Shown: piece after piece, positions 17,851 through 30,117 of the stretch
Numbering within the stretch: position 1 is the first letter of the stretch
Layout: every line of letters begins with the position of its first letter
Assembly: GCA_031367105.1 (NCBI GenBank)
Contig: JANLPG010000120.1
Location: 22,877-86,876 of the forward strand
Origin: Palsa-1233 sp031367105
GTDB taxonomy: Bacteria > Gemmatimonadota > Gemmatimonadetes > Gemmatimonadales > GWC2-71-9
DNA: 64,000 nucleotides
Reading direction: 5' to 3'
The notes under the pieces: model-generated
Database searches by the model: none
What the model saw: the letters and a program-made list of their open reading frames with translations, nothing else
Told to the model about the DNA's origin: nothing
Program-made: the position numbers and the translations under genes

Positions 17851-19019
17851 TCGTCTCCCCACTCTCGGGTCGCGGCACCGCGATCCGGGACGCCCTCCTG
17901 TCCCACGGATGGGAGGGCGACGTCTGTCGGCTCACGGCCGAAGGACTCGAGGGCTCCGCCTTCCACGTGACCGACCTCCCCAGCGACACCATCGAGGCGA
18001 TGCTGATGGTGGCCGCCCGCCTCGGACTCGAACTCATCACCGGCGACGACTGGATCATCCTCTCGGGTGCGCGCTCCCGGCTGGGAGCCTTTGCGAGGCC
18101 CTGGGTGCAGCCCGAGCCGGTGCGAGCCCTCTCCGATGCCATCGGGATGGCGATGCCGGGGGAGTCGGCTGCTTCGTGGAGCCACGCGCTCGGTGCCCAG
18201 TCGCTGGTGCGCCCGGTGATGATCGGCGTCATCAACGTCACGCCCGATTCATTCTCTGGCGGGGGTGGCCTCCTCGGAACGGACGACGCCTTGGCGGCGG
18301 TCGAACTTCTCCTCGAGGGCGGGGCCACGATGATTGATGTCGGTGGGGAATCGACCCGACCAGGCGCAGCTCCCGTCGATCTCGCGGAGGAATTGGCGCG
18401 CGTGATCCCGGTCATCGCGGCGATCGCGGGTCGCTATCCATCGCTTCCGATATCGGTGGACACCGTGCGCGCCGCCACGGCCGAGGCCGCGCTCGACGTC
18501 GGCGCCGCGATCGTGAACGATGTGACGGCCGGGCGTCACGACCCGGCGTTGCTTGGCGTCGTGGCGTCGCGGCGCGCCGGGGTGGTGCTGTCGCACTCGC
18601 GCGGCCCGCTCGGAGCCCTCGCCTCCTATCAACGTGCCGACTATCAGGGTGATGTCACCGATGCTGTCACGCGCGAGTTGAAGCTCTCCCTTGGCGCGGC
18701 GCGCGCTGCCGGCGTCGCCGACGCGGCGATCGTGCTGGACCCCGGCTTCGGCTTTTCCAAGACGCCGGCGCAGAACTTCCGGCTGTTGTCACAGCTCGAT
18801 GCCTTGGCCTCGCTGGGCCGGCCGGTGCTGGTCGGGCCGTCTCGCAAACGATTCCTCGGGGACGCCACGGGCCGCCCGATCGACGACCGCGAGCGAGCGA
18901 CCGCAGCCGTCTGTGCGCTTGCGCTCGATCGCGGTGCCCGGCTGTTCCGCTTGCACGACCCCGGCGCGTCCCGGGATGCGATCGCCATTGCGGCGGCCCT
19001 GCACCTGGGCGAGCCGTGA
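17847..19019 (+). CDS. folP: Dihydropteroate synthase with N-terminal extension
   Basis: Joins p-aminobenzoate to 6-hydroxymethyl-dihydropterin diphosphate in folate synthesis; the target of sulfonamides. The TIM-barrel motifs are VMIGVINVTPDSFSGGG, MIDVGGESTRPGA, SVDTVRA, IVNDVTAG, VLDPGFGFSKT, PVLVGPSRKRFLG and RLHDPGASRDA. It has 390 residues, about 110 more than Escherichia coli FolP: residues 1-110 form an extra domain (GDVCRLTAEGLEG...LGLELITGDDWIILSG) before the barrel. The usual M-H-M-R-G segment reads LSHSRG. The gene is coupled to ftsH upstream and to a GT117-like gene downstream, both by GTGA overlaps. Confidence 0.95.
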
Positions 19020-21379
19020 CCGGCGCCAGGCCACCGTATCGCGCCGCCGCGCTGGCGGCGGCGGCGGTCCTGGCGGGCTACCTCGTCACCCTGGCACCTT
19101 CGGTCACCTTCTGGGATGCCGGTGAGTTCATTGCTGCGGCCAAAACGCTCGGCATTCCGCATCCGCCTGGCACACCGCTCTTCATCCTGATCGCCCACAC
19201 CTGGGGAATGCTTTTCCCAGTGGGCGAATACGCCTGGCGACTCAACCTCCTCAGTGCGCTCTGCAGCGCCACCGCCGCAGGGTGCTGGTTCCTCGTCGCG
19301 CACGGGACCACCCAGCGGATGTACGCTTCTCTGGACGCTGCCCCACGCCGCGCGATCGCACTCGGCAGCGGCGCCGCCGCCGCGCTGCTGACCGCGTTCT
19401 CATTCACCAACTGGCAGAATGCGGTCGAGACCGAGGTCTACAGCATTGCGATGCTCTCGATCGCACTGGCAGCGTGGTTGATGATCCGCTGGCGCGATTG
19501 CCGCGATGTAACCGGCGGGGGGCGGTTGCTGCTGCTGATCCTCTATCTCGGCAGTATTTCGATCGGGAATCACCTGCTCGCCTTGCTGGTGGGGCCAGCG
19601 CTGATCGCCGGGCTGATCGCCGAGTCGCACGGGCGACCGCTGCGCACGCGGGAAGCGGCGGCGGCCGAATGGGCCCGCATCGCCGTCGTGGCCACAGTCT
19701 GGGCGCTGCTGATCGCCTTCGGCCTCGGCAGCGGCAGCTTGACGCTCGTGGCAGGCGCGCTGGTGCTCGGCGCCGCGTGGACCGCGGCGCGCACCCGACA
19801 GTTCGCCTTCGCCGCGACCGCGCTGCTGATCGCCGTCGTCGGGGTCACTCCCTACCTCTTCCTGCTCTTTCGCGCACGACAGGGGCCGTGGCTCAATGAG
19901 GCCGACCCCGCGACTTGGGACGCGCTGCTGGGCGTGATCCGCCGGGCCCAGTATCCGATCCGCACTCCGCTCGACGATCCCACGGTGCTCCACGGCGCTG
20001 ACAATCCCGGCCGCACGCTCACGCTCTTCGGCTATCAACTCGCGAATTATGTCCAGTACTTCGACTGGCAGTGGGCCAAATCGATTGGCGTGACGATCGC
20101 ACCGTCGGCCGGACGATTGCTGGTTACCCTCGGTGCATTCTCGCTCGGCCTGCGGGGGGCGATGGCGCAGCGACGCGGCGACCGATCCGGCTTCTCGCTC
20201 CTGCTCACCCTCTGGGCCGCGACCGGACTCGGGTTGGTGGTGTACATGAACTTCAAACCTGGGGCCACGCTGGGCTACGATCGCTGGCCCGCGGGGGCTG
20301 ATCACGAAGTCCGCGAGCGCGACTATTTCTTCGTGGCGAGTTTCGTGGCGTGGGGCGTCTGGGTTGCGGTCGGAATCGGCGACCTGGTGCGGACGCTGAT
20401 GCCTCGGCTCCGCGGCGCGGCACGCGGCGCGGTGCTCGGGCTGTTCGCAGTGGGGGCGATCCCGCTGCTGCTTAATGCTCGCGCGGCCACCCGGCACAGT
20501 GGGCCCGAGGCCACGCTGGCTCGCGACTTCGCACGGGCACTGCTGCAATCGGTCCCACCCGGCGGCATCCTCTTCACCTGGGGCGACAACGACACGTTCC
20601 CGCTCTGGTACGCGCAGGCGGTAGAAGGCGTGCGACGTGACGTCACCATCGTCTGTCTCGCGCTTGCCGAAACGCCGTGGTATATGCGCACGATGCGGGA
20701 CGCGAAACGCGAGCCGGTCGACAGTGCCTCGCTCGCACCAGTGTGGCACGGGATGGCTGCCCCCTCGATCGATTTGCCGTTGCACGACCTGAGCGACGTC
20801 ACCATTGACGCCTTCGCGCCACAGCGGATCGACCGGGACCTCTCGATGCCGCTGCGTAACGGGCTGGTGGTCGAGTTGCCACGTGGCACGGCGATTTACG
20901 GTAAAGACTTCCTGCTGCTGAGCATCCTCCGGCAGAACGCCGGACGTCGACCGATCGCCTGGTCAGTCACCGCCGCACAGAAAATCTTCAATCTCGGCCC
21001 GCACCTGGTCCAGCAGGGACTCGCCCTCACGATGCCGCTCTCCCGGCCCGACGGCCGGGCGCTCGTCGGCGGGTCGGCCAGCGGTCCCGGCGGGGCCCTT
21101 CTCGACCTCGCAGCTACCCAGCGATTGATGCTGGAGAGCTGGTCCTTCGGTTCGCTCTTCAACGAGGATCTCTCCCGGCTGGACGGCAACATCCAGGGGA
21201 TGACCGGAACGATTGCCATCCCGTACGCGCAGGTCGGGGTAGCGCTGGCCGCGCGGGGCGACCGGGCCGGCGCAATTGCCGCGCTGGAAAAGGCCCTCCG
21301 GCTGGCTCCGCAGCCGGCGATTCAGGCCGCCCTCAGGGAGCTGCGGAACGGCCAGGGCCTTCCCCCCTCGGCACCCTGA
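19016..21379 (+). CDS. DUF2723 membrane protein, GT117-like (GT-C fold)
   Basis: A 787-residue multi-spanning protein. The N-terminal sequence (LVTLAPSVTFWDAGEFIAAAKTLGIPHPPGTPLF) is the DUF2723 hallmark: the Asp-Ala-Gly-Glu motif in the first periplasmic loop is equivalent to the acidic catalytic site of GT-C protein mannosyltransferases. About 10-12 transmembrane helices fill residues 10-480, followed by a soluble domain (GGILFTWGDNDTFPLWYAQ) and a TPR-like C-terminal piece. The likely role is transfer of a lipid-linked sugar onto an exported protein or glycan; donor and acceptor are unknown. The GTG start overlaps the folP stop. No other glycosylation gene is nearby. Confidence 0.85.
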   Translation: MTGARPPYRAAALAAAAVLAGYLVTLAPSVTFWDAGEFIAAAKTLGIPHPPGTPLFILIAHTWGMLFPVGEYAWRLNLLSALCSATAAGCWFLVAHGTTQRMYASLDAAPRRAIALGSGAAAALLTAFSFTNWQNAVETEVYSIAMLSIALAAWLMIRWRDCRDVTGGGRLLLLILYLGSISIGNHLLALLVGPALIAGLIAESHGRPLRTREAAAAEWARIAVVATVWALLIAFGLGSGSLTLVAGALVLGAAWTAARTRQFAFAATALLIAVVGVTPYLFLLFRARQGPWLNEADPATWDALLGVIRRAQYPIRTPLDDPTVLHGADNPGRTLTLFGYQLANYVQYFDWQWAKSIGVTIAPSAGRLLVTLGAFSLGLRGAMAQRRGDRSGFSLLLTLWAATGLGLVVYMNFKPGATLGYDRWPAGADHEVRERDYFFVASFVAWGVWVAVGIGDLVRTLMPRLRGAARGAVLGLFAVGAIPLLLNARAATRHSGPEATLARDFARALLQSVPPGGILFTWGDNDTFPLWYAQAVEGVRRDVTIVCLALAETPWYMRTMRDAKREPVDSASLAPVWHGMAAPSIDLPLHDLSDVTIDAFAPQRIDRDLSMPLRNGLVVELPRGTAIYGKDFLLLSILRQNAGRRPIAWSVTAAQKIFNLGPHLVQQGLALTMPLSRPDGRALVGGSASGPGGALLDLAATQRLMLESWSFGSLFNEDLSRLDGNIQGMTGTIAIPYAQVGVALAARGDRAGAIAALEKALRLAPQPAIQAALRELRNGQGLPPSAP

Positions 21380-21422
21380 TTCTCCACCTTTCAGGAGCCC
21401 TCCCCGGTTAGATTTACCAGCT

Positions 21423-22102
21423 ATGTCCGAAGCGGCCCTGGCTGACCGTCTGGCCGAAGTGGCGGCCGTTATTGCCGAGCGCAGGGCAGTCGGGGGGTGG
21501 CAGCATTACGCCAGGGTGATTGCGGTCACCAAGACGCACGGCCCCGAGACCGTGCGCGCCGCCGCCGCCGCCGGACTGACGATGATAGGGGAGAATCGGG
21601 TCCAGGAGGCGCTCCCGAAACAGGATGCCTGTGCCGGTCTCGGAGTCGAGTGGCACCTGATCGGGGGGCTGCAGCGCAACAAAGTGCGGCAGGCCGCGGG
21701 ACGCTTTGCGATGATCCATTCGGTTGACCGGTTGGAGCTTGCCGAAGCACTCGATCGGCGGACCGCCCCGACCACTCGACAGTCCATCCTGGTGCAGGTG
21801 AACTGTTCGGCGGAACCACAGAAGGGCGGGGTGGAACCTGATGCGCTGGCGGCCCTGCTCGACGCGCTGCGTCGCTGCGAGCGACTCGAGGTGCGCGGTT
21901 TGATGACCCTGGCCGCTTTCACCGATAACGAACAGTCTCAGCATCGGAGCTTTGCGCTGCTGCGCACGCTCCGCGACACGCTGGTGACCGAAGGGCACTC
22001 ACTTCCCGAACTCTCGATGGGGATGTCCGGTGACTACCCCGTCGCGGTGGAGGAAGGTGCCACGATGCTGCGGCTCGGGACCGTGCTGTTCGGTCCCCGC
22101 GA

Positions 22103-22106
<4 letters not shown>
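21423..22106 (+). CDS. YggS/PROSC family PLP-binding protein
   Basis: A small (227-residue) fold-type III PLP-binding protein thought to regulate PLP homeostasis and amino-acid pools. The PLP lysine is K37 in VIAVTKTHG. Other family signatures are IGENRVQEA, EWHLIGGLQRNKVR, IHSVDRLELAEAL, VQVNCSAEPQKGGV, RGLMTL and LSMGMSGDYPVAVEEGATMLRLGTVLFG. The ATG at 21423 has no near Shine-Dalgarno, but a TTAGAT hexamer sits ten bases upstream (21408-21413), where a -10 box for a nearly leaderless transcript would lie. The end overlaps ileS (ATGA). In many bacteria yggS lies beside division genes (sepF/ylmG); here it is with ileS and lspA. Confidence 0.95.
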
Positions 22107-25320
<3,214 letters not shown>

Positions 25321-25324
<4 letters not shown>

Positions 25325-25704
25325 CCAAGATTCAGCTGAAGCATCTCGAGGCGCGGCTACTCGAGGAACGGAGCCGGGTGATGAAGGAGCTCGGTTACTA
25401 TGACGAGGCCTTCAATTCGACGCTGCAGGGATCCGACGGCGATCTGTCGTCCTACTCCTTCCATATGGCCGATCAGGGCACCGACGCAATGGAACGCGAG
25501 AAGCAGTATCTCTTCGCCTCGCAGGAGGGACGCTACCTCTGGCACCTCAATGAGGCGTTGCGCCGGCTCTACAACCAGCCCGACAAATTCGGCAACTGCC
25601 ACCAGTGCGGCACGAAGATTGATTTCGAGCGACTGGACGCGCTGCCGCACGCACGACTCTGCATCTCGTGCAAGGAGAAGGAAGAGGATGGCAAGCGGCG
25701 TTAG
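25321..25704 (+). CDS. DksA/TraR-type C4 zinc-finger protein
   Basis: A 127-residue protein with the DksA architecture: a helical hairpin (IQLKHLEARLLEERSRVMKEL ... AMEREKQYLFASQEGRYLWHLNEALRRL) and a C-terminal four-Cys finger (CHQCG...CISCK). DksA-family proteins enter the RNA polymerase secondary channel and adjust initiation, often with ppGpp. The hairpin tip here reads QGSDGDLSSYSFHMADQGTD and includes the acidic residues the family needs. The GTG start overlaps ileS. The 3' end overlaps the lspA start by 17 nt. In Bacillota a comparable DksA-like gene (yteA or ylyA) also neighbours ileS and lspA, so the placement is not random. Confidence 0.88.
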
Positions 25705-26197
25705 TTGGCGGCCCCCGTTCTGGGGGCTGGTGGCCATCGTGGTGGTGCTCGACCGGATCACCAAGGTGCTGGCGGAGCGCGCGCTCGGCGCTGGAGAAGT
25801 CGCCTCGCTGGTCGGCGACACGGCGCAGCTTCGTCTTGTCCACAACCCCGGGGCGGCGTTCGGCCTCAACCTCGGCGCATACTCCCGCTGGATCTTCATG
25901 GCGATTGCGATCGTGACGGTGCTCTTCCTCTATCGGATGTGGAAGGAGACGGCACTCACTGAGCGGTTGCGGCTCTACGCGCTGGGATTCGTCGCGGGCG
26001 GTGCCGCGGGCAACCTGATCGATCGCTTCATCTCACCGCGCGGCGTCGTTGACTTCATCGACGTCGGCATCGGCGTCGCGCGGTGGCCCACGTTCAACGT
26101 CGCGGACATCGCGGTGTCCTGCGGCGCCGTGGCATTGGCGCTGTCGCTCTGGCGCGAAGATGCGCGGCGCGCGGCCGCGATCGTGCCACCCACGTGA
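25688..26197 (+). CDS. lspA: Lipoprotein signal peptidase (signal peptidase II)
   Basis: Inner-membrane aspartyl peptidase that removes signal peptides from prolipoproteins after diacylglyceryl modification. The 169-residue product has four TM helices (about 9-25, 60-78, 90-108, 128-145). Catalytic Asp residues are in AAGNLIDRF and FNVADIAVSCG; the family motif LVHNPGAAFG is present. The ATG at 25688 lies inside the DksA-like gene and begins MASGVSWRPPFW, a natural length for the first helix. The reading frame upstream to 25400 is an out-of-frame shadow of the DksA-like gene. The end overlaps the pseudouridine synthase gene. Confidence 0.96.
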   Translation: MASGVSWRPPFWGLVAIVVVLDRITKVLAERALGAGEVASLVGDTAQLRLVHNPGAAFGLNLGAYSRWIFMAIAIVTVLFLYRMWKETALTERLRLYALGFVAGGAAGNLIDRFISPRGVVDFIDVGIGVARWPTFNVADIAVSCGAVALALSLWREDARRAAAIVPPT

Positions 26198-27192
26198 CCT
26201 GCTGCGTCCTGGTCGACTCGACCGAGCGCCTCGACCGCTTTCTCGCCGATCAATTGCAGATGTCGCGCACCGTGGCGGCACGCCTGGTGGCCGAGAAGGC
26301 AGTGTCGGTCAACGCCGTGGTGGCTCGCGCCTCACGCACGATGCAGCGCGGTGACCTCATCGAGGTGACGTTTCCTGAACACGAAGCACCCCGGACCTTC
26401 ACGCCCAACCCGATCGGACTCACCATCGTCTACGAAGACGACGACCTCGCCGTCATCGACAAGCCCGCCGGGCTGGTGGTGCATCCCGCACCGGGGCACT
26501 GGGACGACACCCTCGTTAATGCGCTGGTCGCACGCGGGACAACCCTCGGAGGCGGTGCCGAGGGGCGACCGGGAATCGTGCATCGACTTGATCGCGAGAC
26601 CAGCGGACTGATCATTGTGTCAAAGACCGATCTCGCGCATCGTCGACTCGGTGCGATGATCGCCGCGCGCAAGGTCGCCCGCGTCTATGCCGCGATGATC
26701 TGGGGCCATCTCGACGAGCCGAAAATCACCATCGAAGCGCCACTCGGTCGGAGTCATCGCGACCGCAAGCGTGTGGCGATCATCCCCGAGGGTCGCCCCG
26801 CCAAGACCGACGCGTTCGGGATCGCCCACCTTGGCCCGGTGGAGATCGTCCGGCTCGAACTGCACACCGGCCGTACCCACCAGATCCGGGTGCATCTCGA
26901 ATCCATCGGACATCCGGTCGTCGGAGACCCGGTCTACACCGGGGGTGGTTGGAAGCGGATTTCCGGTGTGGGTCGCGCCCAGGCCAGGCTGCTCGCCTCG
27001 CTGGCACCGCGGCAGGCACTTCATGCCGCCCTTCTGGCGTTCCGCCACCCCATCAGTGGCGAACCGCTCCGATTGACCTCTCCCTGGCCGCTCGACCTCT
27101 GGCCACTCCTGGAGACCGCGGCCGGCGCCGGTGTCCTTCCGAGTCGGGAGGAGGCGCTGTCGGCCATCGGCTTCGAAACCCAGCATGCCTGA
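26194..27192 (+). CDS. RluD-family 23S rRNA pseudouridine synthase
   Basis: A 332-residue RluA/RluD-type enzyme. An S4-like RNA-binding domain (residues about 5-70, ERLDRFLADQLQMSRTVAARLVAEKAVSVN) precedes the catalytic domain with VIDKPAGLVVHPAPGH, the active-site motif RPGIVHRLDRETSGLIIVSKT (Asp in RLDRETSG) and the substrate-binding HTGRTHQIRVHLESIGHPVVGD. In Bacillus and others ylyB (rluD-like) directly follows lspA, as here. The GTG at 26194 overlaps the lspA stop. The C-terminus runs 8 nt past the start of the cheW-like gene. Confidence 0.93.
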   Translation: MTCCVLVDSTERLDRFLADQLQMSRTVAARLVAEKAVSVNAVVARASRTMQRGDLIEVTFPEHEAPRTFTPNPIGLTIVYEDDDLAVIDKPAGLVVHPAPGHWDDTLVNALVARGTTLGGGAEGRPGIVHRLDRETSGLIIVSKTDLAHRRLGAMIAARKVARVYAAMIWGHLDEPKITIEAPLGRSHRDRKRVAIIPEGRPAKTDAFGIAHLGPVEIVRLELHTGRTHQIRVHLESIGHPVVGDPVYTGGGWKRISGVGRAQARLLASLAPRQALHAALLAFRHPISGEPLRLTSPWPLDLWPLLETAAGAGVLPSREEALSAIGFETQHA

Positions 27193-27547
27193 CAGCCTTC
27201 CGGCCGTTGGCGGTCTGGTGGTTCGGGTCGCCGGGACTCGCTGGTTCATCCCGGTGGACGGGGTGATCGAGGTCCTGCGAGATGCGACAATCGTCCGGGT
27301 GCCGGGTGGGGTGCCGGCGGTCCGGGGGATGGTCAACCACCGCGGCCGGATCATCACGGTGGCCGACCCGGTCCGAGCGCTGGGGCTCCCAGGGGAGGCG
27401 GGCGGTGCGCGGGAACTGGTGGTGGTCGAGTCGGAGAGCCGCCGTTTCGCCCTCGCGGTGGATGGTGTGGTGGAGCTGACCGCCGAACCGCGCACGGGCC
27501 TTGCAACATTGGATTTGATCCAGGTCGCCCACGCGATCTTTGCCTGA
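27185..27547 (+). CDS. CheW-like chemotaxis coupling protein
   Basis: A 120-residue single-domain CheW fold, somewhat shorter than E. coli CheW (167). It shows the paired SH3-like barrels: GLVVRVAGTRWFIPVDGVIEVLRD, then GGVPAVRGMVNHRGRIITVADPVRALGL, then the GARELVVVESESRRFALAVDGVVEL strand set. The R-G-x-x-N-x-R-G-x-I signature is intact. It would couple CheA to receptors, but no chemoreceptor gene is in the window. The ATG at 27185 lies within the last codons of the rluD-like gene. It begins the signalling cluster. Confidence 0.88.
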   Translation: MPDSLPAVGGLVVRVAGTRWFIPVDGVIEVLRDATIVRVPGGVPAVRGMVNHRGRIITVADPVRALGLPGEAGGARELVVVESESRRFALAVDGVVELTAEPRTGLATLDLIQVAHAIFA

Positions 27548-27567
27548 CCCCTGTTCCCGGAGGACCG

Positions 27568-27933
27568 ATGGCCCAGCGGATCCTGATTTGTGATGACGCC
27601 ATCTTCATGCGGACGATGATCGCCGATATCCTGACGGGTGCGGGGTACGAAATCGCCGGCGAGGCCGAAAGCGGCCTGCAGGCAGTCGAGCGCTACAAGG
27701 CAGTGAAGCCTGATCTGGTGACAATGGACATCGTGATGCCCGATATGGGCGGCATCGACGCCGTCCGGGCGATCATCGCCAGCGACCCCGATGCCAAGAT
27801 CCTGATGTGCAGCGCGATGGGCCAGCAGGCGCTGGTGGTCGAGGCCGTCCAGGCCGGCGCGAAGGACTTCGTGGTGAAGCCGTTCCAGCCGTCCCGGGTG
27901 CTCGAGGCCGTCAAGCGCGTTCTGGGCGAATGA
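27568..27933 (+). CDS. CheY-like single-domain response regulator
   Basis: A 121-residue receiver domain with all phosphorylation residues: acidic pair D9/D10, phosphoacceptor D54 in VTMDIVMPDMGG, the Ser in MCSAMG, and the switch Lys in VVKPFQ. There is no output domain. The closest visual resemblance is to the CheY proteins of Bacillus/Thermotoga type (ILICDDAIFMRTMIADIL). GGAGG six bases before the ATG is one of the better ribosome sites in the window and may mark higher translation than its neighbours. The stop overlaps the cheA start (ATGA). Confidence 0.93.
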   Translation: MAQRILICDDAIFMRTMIADILTGAGYEIAGEAESGLQAVERYKAVKPDLVTMDIVMPDMGGIDAVRAIIASDPDAKILMCSAMGQQALVVEAVQAGAKDFVVKPFQPSRVLEAVKRVLGE

Positions 27934-29435
27934 CCGACCCGCGGCGGGCGCGATACGTCGCGCTCTTCGCGGCCGAGGCGCGCTCAATGCTCGGCGGGGC
28001 TCGGCGCACGATGGCGGCCTGGTTCGACGACCTGACCGACACCAGCCACGCCGAAGAAATCTTCCGGGTGCTGCACACCATCAAGGGGATGGCCGCCTCA
28101 CTTGAGTTCGACGCGGTATCCGAACTGACGCACGCGACCGAGTCGGCGCTCAGTTCGGTGCGAGAGGGCGTCCGCCCCGCCGACCGGGGATGGTTGCGAG
28201 AGCTTGAGCGTGGCCTCGATGACATCTCGGCCGAGTGCGAACGGGCCGTCGAAGGCGAGGGCGGTGCAGCCGCAGCAACTGCCGCTGGTGGCCCGACCGC
28301 CGCGCGCATTGTGCGGGTCGATATCGATCGTCTCGATGCGCTGTTCAGCGATCTCGGCGGGCTGGTAACCGCGCGGCAAGACCTCGAGCGCCACGCCTCG
28401 CGCGACACCCTTTCGCCCGTCGCGCGTGCCGCATCGGCGATGGCGCACCGGCTCGATCTGCTGCAGGACCGCATCCTGCACGTGCGCCTGGCCCCACTCA
28501 CGGAAGTGTTCGAACGGCTGCCGCCGCTGGTGCGGGACCTGGCCCGGCAGCTCGGGAAGGAAGTCACGGCGGAGATCTCCGGCGAGGGGCTCGAAGTCGA
28601 CCGGGCCGTCCTCGACCATCTGCCCGAGCCGCTGATGCACTTGCTGCGCAATGCGCTCGACCACGGGATCGAGTCGCCGGAGCTCCGGCGTGCGGCAGGG
28701 AAGCGGGCAGCCGGGCGCATCGCGGTGCGGGCACGCCGCGATCGCGATGCCGTGGTCGTAGAGCTCACGGACGATGGCCGCGGCATTGATCGCGAGCAGG
28801 TGGCAGCCAAGGCGCGTGAGCAAGGGATACTCGAGGAAGGTGCCGCCCTCTCCGACGACGGACTGCTGGCGGTGCTGGCCCGGCCAGGATTCAGCACCGC
28901 GCAGACGGTGACGGATGTGTCCGGGCGTGGTGTCGGACTCGACGTGGTGCTCGCCCGGCTCCACGAGATTGGGGCGGCGCTCTCGTTGACGACCGTCGCC
29001 GGGAAGGGGACGGTGTTCACGCTCCGGCTGCCGATGCGACTTGGCATCGTCCGGGCACTGGTGACCGGCATCGGCGATGAGCGGTACGTGATGCCGCTGA
29101 CGCACGTGGCCGAACTCATTGCCTGGGATCCATCGACGGTGCGGCAGGTCGATGGGCGCTCGGTGATCGAGCACCGCGGGGAGACGATTCCGGTGGTCGA
29201 CTTGCGCCGGCTGCTGCTCTATCGTGGTGCCGCGGCGCCGCTGCGCCGCCCCGCGGTGGTGTTCGAAGCCAACGGCCAGCGCGTGGTGCTGGTGGCCGAT
29301 GCGGTCCACGGCCAGATCGACGCGGTCGTGCAGCCGATCCAGCGGCCCCGTGGGATGCCGCGCTGGATCACCGGCGCGGCGGTGCTGGACAATGGCCGAC
29401 CGGCGCTGTTGCTCGACCTGGCGAGCGTCGTATAG
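27930..29435 (+). CDS. cheA: CheA-type histidine kinase lacking the P2 domain
   Basis: A 501-residue chemotaxis kinase. The Hpt (P1) domain carries H49 in FRVLHTIKGMAASL. A 30-residue linker replaces the usual CheY-binding P2 domain. Dimerisation helices (P3) are followed by the HATPase (P4) with LMHLLRNALDHGIESPELR, DDGRGID and GRGVGLDVV, and the CheW-like P5 domain (LVTGIGDERYVMPLTHVAELI...). P1, P3, P4 and P5 are intact, so it should autophosphorylate and pass phosphate to the adjacent CheY. Without P2, transfer relies on direct receiver-P1 contact. It starts in the cheY stop and is followed by a short gap rich in GATCGAT palindromes (29437-29465). Confidence 0.95.
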   Translation: MTDPRRARYVALFAAEARSMLGGARRTMAAWFDDLTDTSHAEEIFRVLHTIKGMAASLEFDAVSELTHATESALSSVREGVRPADRGWLRELERGLDDISAECERAVEGEGGAAAATAAGGPTAARIVRVDIDRLDALFSDLGGLVTARQDLERHASRDTLSPVARAASAMAHRLDLLQDRILHVRLAPLTEVFERLPPLVRDLARQLGKEVTAEISGEGLEVDRAVLDHLPEPLMHLLRNALDHGIESPELRRAAGKRAAGRIAVRARRDRDAVVVELTDDGRGIDREQVAAKAREQGILEEGAALSDDGLLAVLARPGFSTAQTVTDVSGRGVGLDVVLARLHEIGAALSLTTVAGKGTVFTLRLPMRLGIVRALVTGIGDERYVMPLTHVAELIAWDPSTVRQVDGRSVIEHRGETIPVVDLRRLLLYRGAAAPLRRPAVVFEANGQRVVLVADAVHGQIDAVVQPIQRPRGMPRWITGAAVLDNGRPALLLDLASVV

Positions 29436-29495
29436 CGATCGAAATCGATCATCGATCAGCGATGGTCGAGTTGTGAGACTTCACCCGGAGTGCCG

Positions 29496-30116
29496 ATGCC
29501 CACACCGAACGATATCGATACGCTGCGCCGCGACGGACTCCGTGAGGTCGCGACCATCGGCGCAGGCCACGCCGCGACGGCGCTGTCGCAACTGACGGAT
29601 CGTCGCATCATGATCTCCGTGCCGCAGGTGCGCCGTGTCAACTACGGCGAAGTGCCCAAGATGCTGTCGAGCTTCGGTGGTCACGTTGCCCTGGTCTCGA
29701 TGCGGATGTTGGGTGACCTGACCGGCCGGGCATTGCTTGCCTTCGCCGAGCAGGATGCCACGCGACTGTGCGACCTGATCCTGCGGCGACCAGTTGGGCC
29801 ACCCCGCGCACTCGGGGAACTGGAGCAGTCGGGCCTCAAGGAGGTCGGCAACATCGTCTGCTCGGCCTACCTCACTGCGCTCAGCAACTTCATGGGAATG
29901 ATGCTGCTGCCGTCGGTGCCGTCACTCACGGTCGGCCCGACGGATTTGGCGATCGCGTCCACCGTCGATCCCGAGGAGGAAAGCAGCGATCTCCTGTTCT
30001 GCGTCGACACGGCATTCCGTGCCGAGGGCAATGAGCATCCCTTGACCGGGGCATTCCTGCTGATGCCCGACCACGCCTCGATCAAGGCGATTCTCGAGGC
30101 CATCCGGCTCGACTAG
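29496..30116 (+). CDS. CheC-type CheY-P phosphatase with one intact active site
   Basis: A 206-residue CheC/CheX/FliY-family protein with two pseudo-symmetric halves. The family active site is [DS]-x3-E-x2-N followed by a Pro. The second half has SGLKEVGNIVCSAY...LLPSVP, complete; the first half reads DGLREVATIGAGHAATALS, where the Asn is Thr. A single-site CheC is therefore predicted. CheC removes phosphate from CheY-P, usually boosted by CheD, which is not in the window. GGAG six bases before the ATG at 29496 supports that start over the GTG at 29490. Confidence 0.9.
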   Translation: MPTPNDIDTLRRDGLREVATIGAGHAATALSQLTDRRIMISVPQVRRVNYGEVPKMLSSFGGHVALVSMRMLGDLTGRALLAFAEQDATRLCDLILRRPVGPPRALGELEQSGLKEVGNIVCSAYLTALSNFMGMMLLPSVPSLTVGPTDLAIASTVDPEEESSDLLFCVDTAFRAEGNEHPLTGAFLLMPDHASIKAILEAIRLD

Positions 30117-30117
30117 G

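Noticed and set aside
29437..29465. GATCGAT-rich palindromic stretch between cheA and cheC
   Set aside because: Noted as possible structure, but no T tract and no consensus operator; probably local base composition.
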